NCBI GenBank assembly: GCA_033002965.1
Contig: JAURVB010002535.1
Location: 1 to 64,000 of the forward strand
DNA from: Piper betle
Lineage: Eukaryota; Streptophyta; Magnoliopsida; Piperales; Piperaceae
DNA length: 64,000 nt
Direction of reading: 5' to 3'
Shown: one piece after another, positions 28,201 to 36,187 of the stretch
How the letters are laid out: each line of letters begins with the position of its first letter
How positions within the stretch are numbered: position 1 is the stretch's first letter
Notes under the pieces: model-generated
Told to the model about the DNA's origin: nothing
The model's input: only the letters and a program-made list of their open reading frames with translations
The model's database searches: none
Made by a program: the position numbers and the translations under genes

Positions 28201-31200
28201 GCTTTTGTAAATGAAATTAAAACACAATACTCTGCAGCCATTAAAATTTTTAGGTCTAATAATGCATTAGAGTATACTTCTTCTCAGTTCAAGATCTTTT
28301 TCACTACTCACGGTATTGTGCATCAAACCTCTTGTGCCCATAATTCCTCAACAGAATGGTGTTGCTGAGCATAAACATAGGCATTTGCTAGAAGTCACAA
28401 GATGTTTAATGCTTAATAAGTTAATTCCTTAACATCATTGGCTTGAAGCTATTCTAACTTCATGTTACCTCATTAATAAGATGCCTACATCTATATTAAC
28501 TAATTAGATTTTTCATAAATTGATTAATCTAGGACAACCTTTATATCACGTCAAACCTCACACCTTTGGTTGTGTTTGCTTTGTGCATATTCTTCCATCC
28601 ACTTCTAATATACTTGTAGCTAGAGCCCTTAAATGTATATTTCTAGGTTTAGACACAAAAAGGTTATTGTTGTTTTAGCCCACAACTCAGAAGGTTATTC
28701 GTCGCATTGGATATTACCTAATTGGAGAATGTTTCCTTCTATTCATCTCCTTCTCAAACAACTAGTCATCCTCTTAAGGTTTCTCTTCCCATCTCCATAA
28801 TTGATATACTCCAACCATGTCCACCTCTTCAACCTTTCCACGCTTTCCTTGGATTATTCCCGATGACCCAAACATGAGTATTCTCTTCCTGCGCCACCAG
28901 CTCTCCTTAGTTCTCCTGAACTAGGTAATATGCCTAGCACATCTAATGTAACTGTGCATACCTTGTCTTCTCTTAGAATACCTATAGATTACAATGAAGC
29001 TTCAAAAGATGAGGGTTGGCGGCCAGCTATGAAAGAGGAGATCACTTGGGACCTTACTCATCTTCCTCAAGGTAAGAAAGTGGTCGGATGTCGATGGATT
29101 TATATTATTAAATATTGGTCTGACGGTTCATTGGAGAGGCTTAAGGCTAGATTGGTGGCTAAAGGGTATAGTCAAATAGATGGTCTATATTAATGACACA
29201 TTTTATCTTGTTGCTAAACTCAACTTTGTTAGAATTTCATTATCTTTGGCTGTAAATTTTAATTAGCACCTCTTCCAACTTAATGTTAAAAATGCATTTA
29301 TTCACGGAGACCTTGAGGAGGAGGTTTACATGCAGTAACCACCTGAATTTGTTACTGAGGGAGAGTTCTAAGGTATGAAACTCAGAAAATCTATGGTCTC
29401 AAGCAATCATCAAGGGCATGGTTTACCAAATTTAGTGCTATCTTGTTGGAATTCGGCTTCTCTAGGTGTTCTTTAGACTATTTTGTGTTTGTTAAAACCA
29501 CTTGTCATGGATGCATCATTTTAATTGTGTATGTGGATGATAAAATTATTTATAGTAGTGATGATAATGGAATACAAGAGACTAAGGCATGGCCACAATC
29601 CAACGTTAACATCAAAGACATGGGACTTTTACAATATTCCCTTGCTCTTGAAGTATCAAGAACTCCTCAAGGTATTTATCTAAATCAAAGAAAATATGTA
29701 ACTGATATGCTCCATGGACATGAGACAGGTTTACTTGGTGCAAAGCCCGCTGACACTCCACTTGAAAGCTCGAACCTAATTAGGGACAACTGTTGGAAGA
29801 TCGAGGAAGGTATAGGCGATTTGTAAGTAAACTAATATACCTCATTGTAACTCGTCCTGACCTTTCCTTTGTTGTAAGTCTTGTTAGTCAATTTATGCAA
29901 AACCCTAAGGTCCCTCATTGGAATATAGTACTTATAATTCTAAGGTATCTCAAGAAATATCCTGGACAAGGGCTCATGCATAGAAAACATAAAGTAGGGA
30001 AGCCTTTGGAGATTCATAACTATATGGATGCAAATTGGGTAAGATCTACCTTTGATAGAAAATCTACTTAAGGTTACTGTATCAACGTAGGAGGAAATAT
30101 AGTCATTTGGAAGAGTAAGAAATAATCTGTTTGCCAGGTCTAGTGTTGAAGCTGAATATAGGGTAGTAGCAAAAGCAGCTACCAACTTAGTGTGGATGAA
30201 GTTGCTACTTGAAGAAATTGGGTTTCCTACTTCTAAGCCAATAAGGTTATGGTGTGACAATCAAGTTGCTATACATATTGCAAATAGCCTTGTGTTTCAT
30301 GAAAGGACAAAACATATTGAAATTGAATGTCATTATATCAGAAAAAAGTTAAAAGAATATTATTTCCTTACAGCATGTGACTACGAGCAGGTGGCAGATA
30401 TCTTTACTAAGCCCTTATCTACAACTTGACATCAGATATTACAATCTAAGCCATGTTTGGAAGTCATCCCTTCATAGCTTGAGGGGAAGTGTTGAGGATA
30501 TTTATTATATGTGTCATTCTATGAATTGGTTCTTTGAAACATATCTAGTCCCTTTATATTATCCTTTATATTCTTTGTATTCATTTAGTTCTCAAACATG
30601 TACTAGACTCTTGAGTACTCAAAACATGTATTATAAATAGGAGAGAAATGCAAAGTGGGAAGTAAGCATCTCTTTCTATCTTGTATTGTCTATTTCCACA
30701 GAATTAATGTAATGATGGAAATGATACATTCATGGACTGAAAGTCAAAAAGATGAAATGCCCCTTATAGATAATATTCAAGTACGTAATAATAAAGGGGT
30801 GGTGGGTGAACAACCTCAAGCAGATGAAGAGGACAATAATCCTAACATAGGGTCAAGAGGAGGATTCTCATATGACCTAGAGAGAAATTGAAAAGATGGT
30901 TCCACAATACCAAAATAAAGCACAATCTAAGAAGTAAAAATTTGAGTTATAATATCCATCATACGTGAATGTATCACTTTTTTCCTTCTAAATTTAAGCA
31001 ACCGGTGATACAATCCCATGCCACTAATAGTTCCTCTTAACAACATATACCTCACATTTCAAGGCATTAATGGGAACAATTAGTAATAATGATGCCTCCT
31101 CATTCGCTTGTTTTCAAGGAAACAACGGGAGCATCATTTTCATTTTCATATTTCTACATTTTGTTTTTGTTAGACATTCCATTCCATTAACGTCGTTGTG

Positions 31201-34200
31201 CCCTTGGTTGAAGACGACTCATTATTCACATTATCTCTTCTATCACGCCCCTAGCTATTTACCATTTATCTATGTCATCCCTTTTCAATCTTTATATTTT
31301 TGGAAAGTGGGCACGTTCTTTAAACATGAGTATAATGTCCACAAAGACCTAGATCTCCCTTATCTTATTACAGAATTAACACTTAGGGAAGAGAATTTCA
31401 AAAATATCTATCACCAATCTCTTTTATTATTTGGTTGTCCATGATGCCTTAAAACCATGTTTAGGATTTTCAAACTTTTTTCTTCTTATCTTTTTTGAAA
31501 AAATCATTGTCCATCCAGAATTTCCAAAATATTTTATTCAATCCTCCTATCACTGATAGGGCTCCAAGAAATTTTCACCAAATTTGTTCTAAGTGGGTAT
31601 GTGCTACTAGATTTATTCTAAGAAGGTATGTGGCACCAGATTTATTCTAAACGGGTATGTGGCATGTGAGTTCATTCTCTGGGGGTACATGACACGTGGT
31701 TTATTGTAAAGGGATGCATTTGTTAGTAGTCAGAGCCCCACCTAAAAGGTATGACACTTCTTTAAAGGATATGCACCTATTTTAAAGGGTATTGTGCCTC
31801 TTCTAAAGGGTATTTTAATACCCATTATAAAGGTTATATACCCCTCCTTAAAGGTTGTACCCCTTTCCATCACACCCCTCATCCAAGCGTTGCATCTCAT
31901 CTCCTCTTTATAAATATAATAATAAGGTCTCGTGAAATATTTATTTTTTCTCAATAGAGGATTTTTTAAAAATTTACCATTTCAAAATACAGGAATATGT
32001 GGTAATTTTTTTTCTTTATTTTATTTTTTATATTTTTAGATTTACTTATATTTTAGTTATATCGATTTGACCTCAGATATTATCTTTGTTTTTTCCCATA
32101 ATTTACTTCTTTATTATTAACTTCATTGATTTTTATTTTTTGGAAATTTTTAATTTGTTATTTTACTCTCCTTTATCATTATTTTATCTGTTATTATTTA
32201 CACCTCAGTTTTTATTTAATTTTTTGCCTTTCTATAACTTCCATTCTCATATTTTATTTTAGCATTTTTTATCCAAAACATATACATTTTTTTGTCCGAA
32301 GCATGTTTAATTCTTTTTATTAAGAGTAATATAGATTTTCACATGAACTGCATTGAATTATGATATTTTTTCTTATTTATTTTGTTTCCACAAGTTTAGT
32401 AATGATAAAAAATAATTTATTTTTAATATTAATACTTATAGATAAGGTTTTTCCAAATATTTTAGATTTATAGTCCTATTAACTATAATAATTTTAAATA
32501 TTTTACAGAAAAAAATATAATTTATATATTTGGCAAACATACTATTACTCTATTTGTACAATTTTAACCCGTGCATAGTGCGGAGTTTATGACTAGCTTA
32601 TATAATTATATCAATGCCAATCCTGCCCTATGATTTTCCTACCTAGATCATGCCTGTTCTTTGATGCCAATACATTATTTGGCAGAGCATTTAAGATACG
32701 CCCCATTGAAGTTGTGACTAGACTCCACATACCGTTAGTCAGAAAAATAAAGAATTCTATTAGAAGGTCTTACAATCCCATTTAGTTAAATGTAACATGA
32801 AAGAAATAAACTATGGATTGGCTTTAAGATCAAAAAATATATCGACTACATTCCCTAAAGAAAACGGAAGTAATATTAGCAATTTGCTTGATCATACACT
32901 TCATTACAATTCAAATCAGGACAAGCGAGAAATTTTTTGTTCAATTGAACAACATGTTTAGTGAATCAATATAGATGTAGAACACATAAAGTAGAAGAGA
33001 ATAACCTGTCCGAAATTCAAGTATATCATCCTCAGAATAGCAAAATCCACCTCTTGCAGTATAACAAAATCTACAATTATACATAAAAAGAGTGAGCAGC
33101 TTGTAAAACTATTTATCCAGGAACTAAAAAAATTAAAATGAAATTTGAACCATATAATTTTGGTAATTCAAAATACAACAAGTTGCTAAAATTAATAAGA
33201 GGATTCAAAAATCTACTTTTTCAAATGCTAAGAAAGGTAAATTTAAAGATTGATATTGAAATTCTATTAATTAGAATTTAACTATACGTGATATAGTAGG
33301 TAGGAATAGGTAGAATCGAACAAAATATAGAGGAGAAATATGGTGCAATCCAAAAGATTGTCACTCACTAATTTCATCATTTATAGACAATTACTATTAC
33401 AGGATAGCTAACAGCTCTCACAAATAAAACCCATCATTCTCAGTAACTGCCAAACCTCCTCAATAAATAGATCATACATTTAAATTCACAACCATGTCCA
33501 TAAGTCTAGGACAATAAATCAGATCTTCCAACTGTTGACAATTTAGAGGTATCCGTTTGATATTGGAAAATGGATGTCAAAATTATTTTGCATAATAGAC
33601 AGTAAGAACTTTCTAGCCATTTGACAATATTGGACCTTTCAATACAATCATGTGTACAAAAAAAGCCATCTTTCTTTCAGAACATATTCCTCCCATCAAT
33701 TGATTTGTTCATTTCATTTGTCAATAAGACAATATTGCACCCTTCATACAAGAGTATAACAAGGACGTAGATGAGAAAATCTGCCCTAATAAATTAGGAG
33801 AAAACACAAATAATTTACAAAAGCTTGGAAAATGACAACTAGAACTAAAATAATCACATAAAGCCCATTATGCAATATTCAAGTAAAGAAAAAGTTAAAA
33901 TATGAAAAATAATGATTGAAGAAAAGATGTAGATAAGGCTCTTAGCCAATTCAATTCACATTTATCTCCTTCAACGGGGTCAATCCTTTAAAGAATACAA
34001 TAATACATAAGTTGCCACTATTAGCCTACATGTAAAAGAAACTATAATACTTAGAAAGAAAAACTACTTTAAAGAAAGAAGTTCTCAAAAAAGTAAATAA
34101 TAAAACTAAGCAATTAATCATTGTTATTCATCTACGGAGGCAAGTTATAATGAGTAATAGCTGATTGTCCACTAGGAAAATCATTATCTTCATCAACACT

Positions 34201-36187
34201 ATCATTAGGAGGGGGCATTGCATCAGGCCATCAGATAAAAGCCCAGCAACAACACTAACTGCATCCACAAGCATAATAGTGGGGACAGCTCATTAAAACA
34301 AATACCAAACTATAGTAGACTGAAAATCTTTCAAAGTTCTAAGTCGAGGAAACCCAAAAATCACAATAATGAGTAAGCATTATAAGCCCATCAATACCAT
34401 GTGCCAATAGCGGCATTGATTAACAAAAACTTGAAGTGACTCATGATTTGAAGGCTGTTGCAACCATAAACACGTCACTTGACTTAGTGTTAAAAATATT
34501 AAGTGCAAAAAACATGGTTCTCCTAAAAACTAGATTCAAATTACCAAGGCCAACAAGAAACTAATTCACATTTTCTTCATAAGTTTTCTCATCCTCTCCA
34601 CATTTAAAAAAACATAAAATCGAAAGAGCTATCAAGTACGAAATGGCATAATTTGCTCATAACATTCATCACTATATGAATAAAAAGGAAGATAATCTTA
34701 ATTACCCACTAAGAACAAGATGCATATGAATTTTGGCAAGAGCATAAGCAGCATAAGGAATTATAGTTTCAATGTCCTCGTCAGTGACCTGTAAAACAAG
34801 AAATATAACCAAAGAAAAATAGCATGCATATTTTGTTGCTAACATTCATCAAGAGCAGACTTAAGAAAGAAAAGTTCTAAACAAGATGATTAATATATCA
34901 ACCATGATATAATCTGAACTGCATTATTGCCGTTTAGTTGCTGTCGTTAGTGAAGAAAAAAGCAGGTGAGGTTTCAAACGGCAAGGGGACAAGGGATGCA
35001 ACCATTTAAGCCATGCAATCAAGCATTTATCAAAAAAACTATTCACTGTTGGGCATTGATTTAGCAAAAAGGATGATAAATGAGGGGCTAAGAATTCAGT
35101 TCGGGCTATCCACAACAGTTAGACACCTTAATTGGTAAGAACAATTTGTAACTAAAGTGAGTTGGTTAAACAAAAACCAAAATTTTCTCAATCAGTGATG
35201 GATATTCATTTCTTTGGTTTGATATATGCTATATCTAGCCCATGAACTAAGAATAATAAATTCAAGCACTAAATTTTATAGCTTGAGGTGTGGTTGATGA
35301 GTCTGTTTCCTAAATCAATACTCCCTGAAGTTGATCCCTACTTGTCTCTTTGACACACATCAGCCATCCAAACAGATATGAGAAGATTTGTTGCAAAACA
35401 CATATTGCAAATAAGACTTATATTTCATTGCTCTTGTCATTCAAACAGATGATTCGTTCTTACTCTACATAATCATCACTGGCAATGGAAGAATTGATCC
35501 GCAAGAAAAACTTATAAAAAGAGGTGCAGAAATTCAAATAAACAACTGAACACGTACAGCCGCCCATCCTTCAAAATTTGTGCTCTTTAATATCTGAACT
35601 GGGCTGGAAGAAAAAGCATAACAAAAACATCAATAGCCAAATGCATTAGCTTTATCTTGAAAACGAGTGCAGTACCATGAAGAATGAAAATGGAATTCAA
35701 TAGAAAAGGAAACCTACGTATCCACAGGGCATAAAAGCATACAATCATCTCCTTGTGCGCTTTTGAAAACCCTCCTGATGACGCACTCCAAGGGTAAATT
35801 ATTTGCAGAATCAACCTGTTTCCCATCCATGGTAGACAAGAGATCCTCATTTTTTTCCAAAAACAAAAATCAAACAATTGAAAAAAAAAAGAATTCAAGG
35901 AAAAGGAGGAGCAGGTTGGGTTTACGATGGTAGCGATACGTTTGGAGGAAGCCATGAGAACTCTCCCATGGGAATCCAGCACAAATCCGGCGGGGGGCTT
36001 CGGAAGAGCGGATGGGCGGTAGCGCAAGCCGACATCGCCGGGGGATTCATGGCCGTCGATTACAGGCAGCGCCACGTTCTCGCGTGCCCGAAAGAGCCTC
36101 TTCTTCTTCTGATTATTAGGGAAGGACGGGACGTGCTGCTCTGCCTGCGCGGGCGTTGCTGCGGCTGCTTGGCAGCGCGGCAGCCAT
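10224..36187 (-). CDS. DUF3727-type conserved plastid protein, ten exons over 26 kb
   Basis: Ten exons on the minus strand join through canonical GT-AG introns into about 272 codons. Spliced order is 36187-35926, 35815-35718, 35603-35558, 34788-34706, 33070-33006, 18442-18381, 13500-13441, 13196-13164, 12709-12644, 10268-10224. All exon phases agree. The protein has a Ser/Arg/Ala-rich N-terminus like a plastid transit peptide, then HESPGDVGLRYRPSALPKPP, LECVIRRVF, CMLLCPVDTPVQIL, ALAKIHMHLV, YTARGGFCYSEDDI and the family hallmark YMIYTPSDPLLFVAV (about residues 210-225). It ends in an acidic EEEAALLESVLG tail. Known: proteins with the same IYTPxDPLLF core occur in cyanobacteria and plants as the DUF3727 family, biochemical role undefined. 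Inferred: nuclear-encoded and plastid-located. The start is uncertain. The best ATG (36187) is in frame with the body only if one base is removed near 36,115. Identification of family is firm; function is unknown. Confidence 0.88.
10269..12643 (-). other. DUF3727 intron 9, with local duplications
   Basis: 2,375 bp without coding signal. Contents: a GATGA-rich purine tract (10,420-10,490), a tandem duplication at 11,115-11,400, a shorter one at about 11,398-11,500, and a 26-bp doublet near 12,101-12,150. Confidence 0.8.
11115..11400. repeat. Tandem duplication, unit about 140 bp
   Basis: Two adjacent diverged copies. Both run AGGAACCAT...GTTATT, then ATGGTATTTAT or AAGGTATTTAT, then TTGAATTTGCATTGTA, AGTATCAAA, TTCCCAAATTTCT, and finally TTGTAACTT. 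The first copy starts near 11,119 and the second near 11,260. Next to them AAAGTGCAAATTGATGGGC-like words at about 11,398 and 11,458 form a second, 60-bp duplication. Confidence 0.75.
12644..12709 (-). CDS. DUF3727 gene exon 9
   Basis: Encodes ELLDDPAIVEAIDEETEFNA then LV in 66 nt. Acceptor TTATAG, donor TTGGTG|GTGGGT. The donor is weaker than the others but leaves the correct phase for the acidic tail in exon 10. Confidence 0.9.
13164..13196 (-). CDS. DUF3727 gene exon 8
   Basis: A microexon of 33 nt encoding DGNGFLEIAPD. Acceptor TTGCAG, donor CCTGAT|GTAAGT; phase 0 on both sides. Confidence 0.9.
13441..13500 (-). CDS. DUF3727 gene exon 7 (signature motif)
   Basis: Exactly 20 codons, DGSHYMIYTPSDPLLFVAVK, the most diagnostic block of the family. 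Acceptor GTGGCAG, donor GTGAAG|GTTTGT; phase 0 on both sides. Confidence 0.95.
14038..14067. repeat. (GAT)n microsatellite
   Basis: Short imperfect trinucleotide run GATGATGGTGATGATGATGA and continuing for about 30 bp, in intron 6. Confidence 0.85.
14471..14990 (+). mobile_element. LTR fragment starting TGTAACACCC
   Basis: Begins TGTAACACCCATAATT. It contains a duplicated phrase (GGCCGCAGTGCTCACTTG, then GGCTGCAGCGCTCACTTG) like the CAGTGCTACGG phrase of family A, then a C-rich leader and a TATAAATA box at 14,787-14,794. This matches the U3-R start of a plant LTR. The 3' end is not defined. Confidence 0.5.
14991..16180 (+). mobile_element. Possible Copia-type LTR fragment with internal tandem duplication
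   Basis: Rich in GAGCTTGTGAA, GACTTGG(A/G)AGAGGAG and similar phrases seen in long Copia LTRs, ending with TTGATTTAAATC-type sequence. No PBS, polypurine tract or partner LTR was found, so the class is a guess based on composition. Confidence 0.35.
15881..16092. repeat. 106-bp tandem duplication
   Basis: Two consecutive units starting AGGATGCTAAGGATTTAAAA at 15,881 and 15,987, differing at only a few positions. Each unit also contains ATTAGCATCCTTAAAT, an inverted copy of its own beginning, so each could fold into a stem-loop. Confidence 0.85.
18381..18442 (-). CDS. DUF3727 gene exon 6
   Basis: Encodes (D)DGHEIDGLPVEGIEITCFH then M in 62 nt. Acceptor AAGGCAG, donor CATATG|GTAATT. Both neighbouring introns are large (14,563 and 4,880 bp), so this 62-nt exon is isolated in repeat sequence and easily missed. 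Confidence 0.88.
19432..19860 (+). mobile_element. LTR copy (family C), plus strand
   Basis: Starts TGCAGGAGCATCTTTATAAA and shares with 22,402-22,720 the words TTTATxxGGACG, AGATTTTGCCTT, CACTCTATAAATAGGT (TATA box), GAGGCTTGATCAAT or AAGGCTTAATCAAT, and AGTTC...GCTTTG. A second, partial repeat of the CTCTACAAGTAGGTGAGACT region lies inside it. It is followed by TTGGTCCTAGAGCC (about 19,840), possibly a decayed initiator-tRNA primer site. Confidence 0.6.
20640..20760. repeat. Short tandem duplication, unit about 58 bp
   Basis: TTTGGGCCTTTCAGTGATAT (near 20,658) recurs with one change at about 20,716, each followed by GATTTCATT. Confidence 0.75.
21150..22315 (+). mobile_element. Gypsy LTR fragment (Athila/Tat-like)
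   Basis: Sequence style of a plant Gypsy LTR. It has a promoter-like CTATATAAAGGGG (about 21,490), a transcript-leader region, and a U5-like end reading CTTGTGGGACGATACTCGAT, then TTACTTGTTTCGACCGTGTA and CTTGCACGTCATTG. In intact relatives this kind of end is followed by a TGGCGCCGTTGCCGGGGA-type primer site, which is not present here, so the fragment is truncated right at the LTR border. Confidence 0.5.
22402..22720 (+). mobile_element. LTR copy (family C), plus strand
   Basis: Starts TGTTGGAACATTTCTATAAA and carries CACTCTATAAATAGGTGAGG, the family TATA box region, followed by AAAGTTCCTACGCTTTGATT. It faces the minus-strand copy at 22,815-23,081 across roughly 100 bp. Confidence 0.65.
22815..23081 (-). 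mobile_element. LTR copy (family C), minus strand, 3' LTR of a gag remnant
   Basis: On the minus strand it starts TGGAGCAATATCTTTATAAG directly after a GCGAGAGAGTT purine-rich tract. It contains CACTCTATGAATAGGCGAGG and AAAGTTCCTGTGCTTTGGTT, matching the two plus-strand family C copies. The coding remnant at 23,082-23,960 ends exactly at its first base. Confidence 0.65.
23082..23960 (-). pseudogene. LTR-retrotransposon gag remnant, internally deleted element
   Basis: On the minus strand the translation reads DIPKFPRNPNADEYQYW, then a capsid-like part broken by stops, then an arginine/cysteine segment FHFNQVGHVRASCP. The last is a CCHC zinc knuckle whose first cysteines are lost. The final codons, in another frame, read LKDKLFLAREFDGA, like the extreme C-terminus of a Gypsy polyprotein, immediately followed by the LTR. 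So nearly all of protease-RT-integrase is missing between gag and the polyprotein tail. Not functional. Confidence 0.6.
24352..24748. mobile_element. MITE with long terminal inverted repeats
   Basis: The left end reads GAGTTACAACCCATATAG, then TTTATATGAGCTACAC, and later GTAGTGGGTCTTAC. The right end read in reverse complement gives GAGCTACACCTCATGTAG, then CTTGTATGAGCTACTC and ATAGTGGGTCCCAC. This is roughly 70 bp of imperfect inverted repeat around about 260 bp of A+T-rich filler with no ORF. A nearby ATCATTGTGGGACCC doublet belongs to the right arm. No target duplication was established, so the superfamily is undetermined. Confidence 0.65.
25560..26104 (+). pseudogene. Gag-like ORF remnant, 5' portion (split by Copia insertion)
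   Basis: A charged, Lys/Glu-rich reading frame runs up to 26,104. Its last part (RKLEEQRKRMDEHDNRI) looks like the coiled coil found early in many plant Gypsy gag proteins. The frame resumes without loss at 30,701 after the Copia element and one target-site copy are removed. Earlier parts contain stops. The identity as gag is inferred from composition only. Confidence 0.4.
26105..26299 (+). repeat. Copia 5' LTR
   Basis: 195 bp, TGTAGAGGATATTAATTATA to ATTTCCACA. It lacks the AATAGGAGAGAAATGC segment present in the 3' LTR. Confidence 0.93.
26446..27290 (+). pseudogene. Copia gag region
   Basis: Reads KLRGKINYLPWSSTINTFLL near 26,530-26,590, then ELSLYQPYLADLLTWKKQCE (about 26,880), LGPHYLSAKTQLL, and a zinc-knuckle-like CDFCQGHGH...KCWKKH around 27,215-27,270. 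Stop codons and frame changes interrupt it, including one in W-stop-NSMESH near 26,680. Confidence 0.8.
27491..27700 (+). pseudogene. Copia aspartic protease
   Basis: The active-site motif LIDSGATDHVTM starts at 27,497, directly after an in-frame TAG. This matches the (L/I)DSGAT(D/S)H signature of Copia proteases. Confidence 0.85.
27800..28500 (+). pseudogene. Copia integrase
   Basis: GAG-pre-integrase motif EWHEHLGHPSLNKLKL near 27,880, then an integrase core with IDDYNRMTWLYLL (28,130) and, in a shifted frame, PQQNGVAEHKHRHLLE (28,350). Several stops. Confidence 0.85.
28900..29640 (+). pseudogene. Copia reverse transcriptase
   Basis: Motifs in order: WRPAMKEEITWDL, GKKVVGCRWIYIIK, LERLKARLVAKGYSQ, KNAFIHGDLEEEVYM, and the catalytic YVDD at 29,530-29,541. 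Frameshifts and stops lie between the blocks. Confidence 0.9.
29690..30430 (+). pseudogene. Copia RNase H
   Basis: Shows KYVTDML, TRPDLSFVVSLVSQFM, DANW, AEYRVVAKAATNLVWMKLLL, LWCDNQVAIHIA, TKHIEIECHYIR and VADIFTKPL, the usual C-terminal landmarks. There is a stop within the DRKST-stop-GYC block. Confidence 0.9.
30490..30700 (+). repeat. Copia 3' LTR
   Basis: 211 bp, TGTTGAGGATATTTATTATA to ATTTCCACA, preceded by the polypurine tract GAGGGGAAG. Confidence 0.93.
30701..30891 (+). pseudogene. Gag-like ORF remnant, 3' portion (split by Copia insertion)
   Basis: Continuation of the frame interrupted at 26,104: VMMEMIHSWTESQKDEM, then an acidic, Asn-rich stretch to a stop at 30,891. Its reading frame matches the upstream piece once the insertion is discounted. 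It resembles a Gypsy gag N-terminal region but carries no diagnostic motif. Confidence 0.4.
31575..31870. repeat. Two adjacent degenerate minisatellite arrays
   Basis: 31,585-31,705 carries about four diverged copies of TTTATTCTAAxxGGGTATGTGGCAC-type units of about 36-40 bp. 31,745-31,860 carries about six units of about 25-30 bp built around TTxTAAAGGGTAT. An ORF on the minus strand here is a by-product of the repeats. Confidence 0.6.
32560..32605 (+). mobile_element. Possible Helitron 3' terminus
   Basis: ACCCGTGCATAGTGCGGAGT forms a short imperfect hairpin followed after a few bases by ACTAG. This resembles the hairpin-plus-CTRR ending of plant Helitrons. The A+T-rich sequence 31,960-32,560 would be its body. 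No TC-type 5' end was recognised, and the base after CTAG is C and not the expected T. Confidence 0.3.
33006..33070 (-). CDS. DUF3727 gene exon 5
   Basis: Encodes (G)FCYTARGGFCYSEDDILE then FRT in 65 nt. Acceptor ATTGTAG, donor CGGACAG|GTTATT. This exon sits next to the 14.6-kb intron, so its pairing with exon 6 is supported only by phase (one plus two bases make the Asp codon) and by protein conservation. Confidence 0.88.
33071..35557 (-). other. DUF3727 introns 3 and 4
   Basis: Intron 4 (33,071-34,705) and intron 3 (34,789-35,557), separated by exon 4. A+T-rich single-copy-looking sequence with no recognisable element. A 63-codon minus-strand ORF at 34,924-35,115 has no conserved feature. 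Confidence 0.7.
34706..34788 (-). CDS. DUF3727 gene exon 4
   Basis: Encodes VTDEDIETIIPYAAYALAKI then HMHLVLSG. Acceptor TTTTACAG, donor AGTGG|GTAATT. The 83 nt leave two bases of a Gly codon. The acidic helix followed by ALAKIHMHL is conserved in plant members. Confidence 0.92.
35558..35603 (-). CDS. DUF3727 gene exon 3
   Basis: Encodes (T)PVQILKSTNFEGWAA in 46 nt. Acceptor TTCCAG, donor GCGGCT|GTACGT. The first base completes the Thr codon left by exon 2, which confirms the join. Confidence 0.92.
35718..35815 (-). CDS. DUF3727 gene exon 2
   Basis: Encodes VDSANNLPLECVIRRVFKSA and continues through a CMLLCPVDT motif. Acceptor AACAG before GTTGATTC, donor GATAC|GTAGGT; 98 nt, entering in phase 0 and leaving two bases of a Thr codon. 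The 110-bp intron upstream is the shortest of the gene. Confidence 0.92.
35926..36187 (-). CDS. DUF3727 gene exon 1 (transit peptide and conserved N-terminus)
   Basis: The GC-rich exon runs from ATG at 36187 (MAAALPSSRSN...) to an ATC|GTAAAC donor. The body frame gives KKKRLFRARENVALPVIDGH and continues through GFVLDSHGRVLMASSKRIATI. The ATG frame and the body frame differ by one base: the exon is 262 nt, one more than 87 codons. An extra T in CCCTAATAATC (about 36,115) would explain this. In the body frame as it stands there is no ATG upstream of the conserved block and a TAA lies near 36,190. Confidence 0.75.

Larger units (their letters stand above)
26105..30700 (+). mobile_element. Full-length Ty1/Copia retrotransposon in intron 5, antisense to host gene
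   Basis: Two LTRs (195 and 211 bp) start TGT(A/T)GAGGATATT and end CTATTTCCACA. The insertion is flanked by a perfect 5-bp target duplication GAATT (26,100-26,104 and 30,701-30,705). A degenerate primer site (TAGTATAAAGC) follows the 5' LTR, and a GAGGGGAAG polypurine tract precedes the 3' LTR. Internal order is gag, protease, integrase, reverse transcriptase, RNase H, which is diagnostic of Copia. Many stops and frameshifts show it is dead. The LTRs differ at a modest number of positions and by one 16-bp indel, so the insertion is not recent. Confidence 0.95.
18443..33005 (-). other. DUF3727 intron 5 (14.6 kb)
   Basis: Giant intron between exons 5 and 6. It contains, in plus-strand order, LTR pieces (19.4-23.1 kb), a minus-strand gag remnant (23.1-24.0 kb), a MITE (24.35-24.75 kb), a gag-like ORF split by a full-length Copia element (25.9-30.9 kb), degenerate minisatellites (31.6-31.9 kb) and an A+T-rich stretch ending in a Helitron-like motif (32.6 kb). 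The stretches 18,580-19,430 and 32,600-33,005 contain nothing I can name. Confidence 0.8.
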
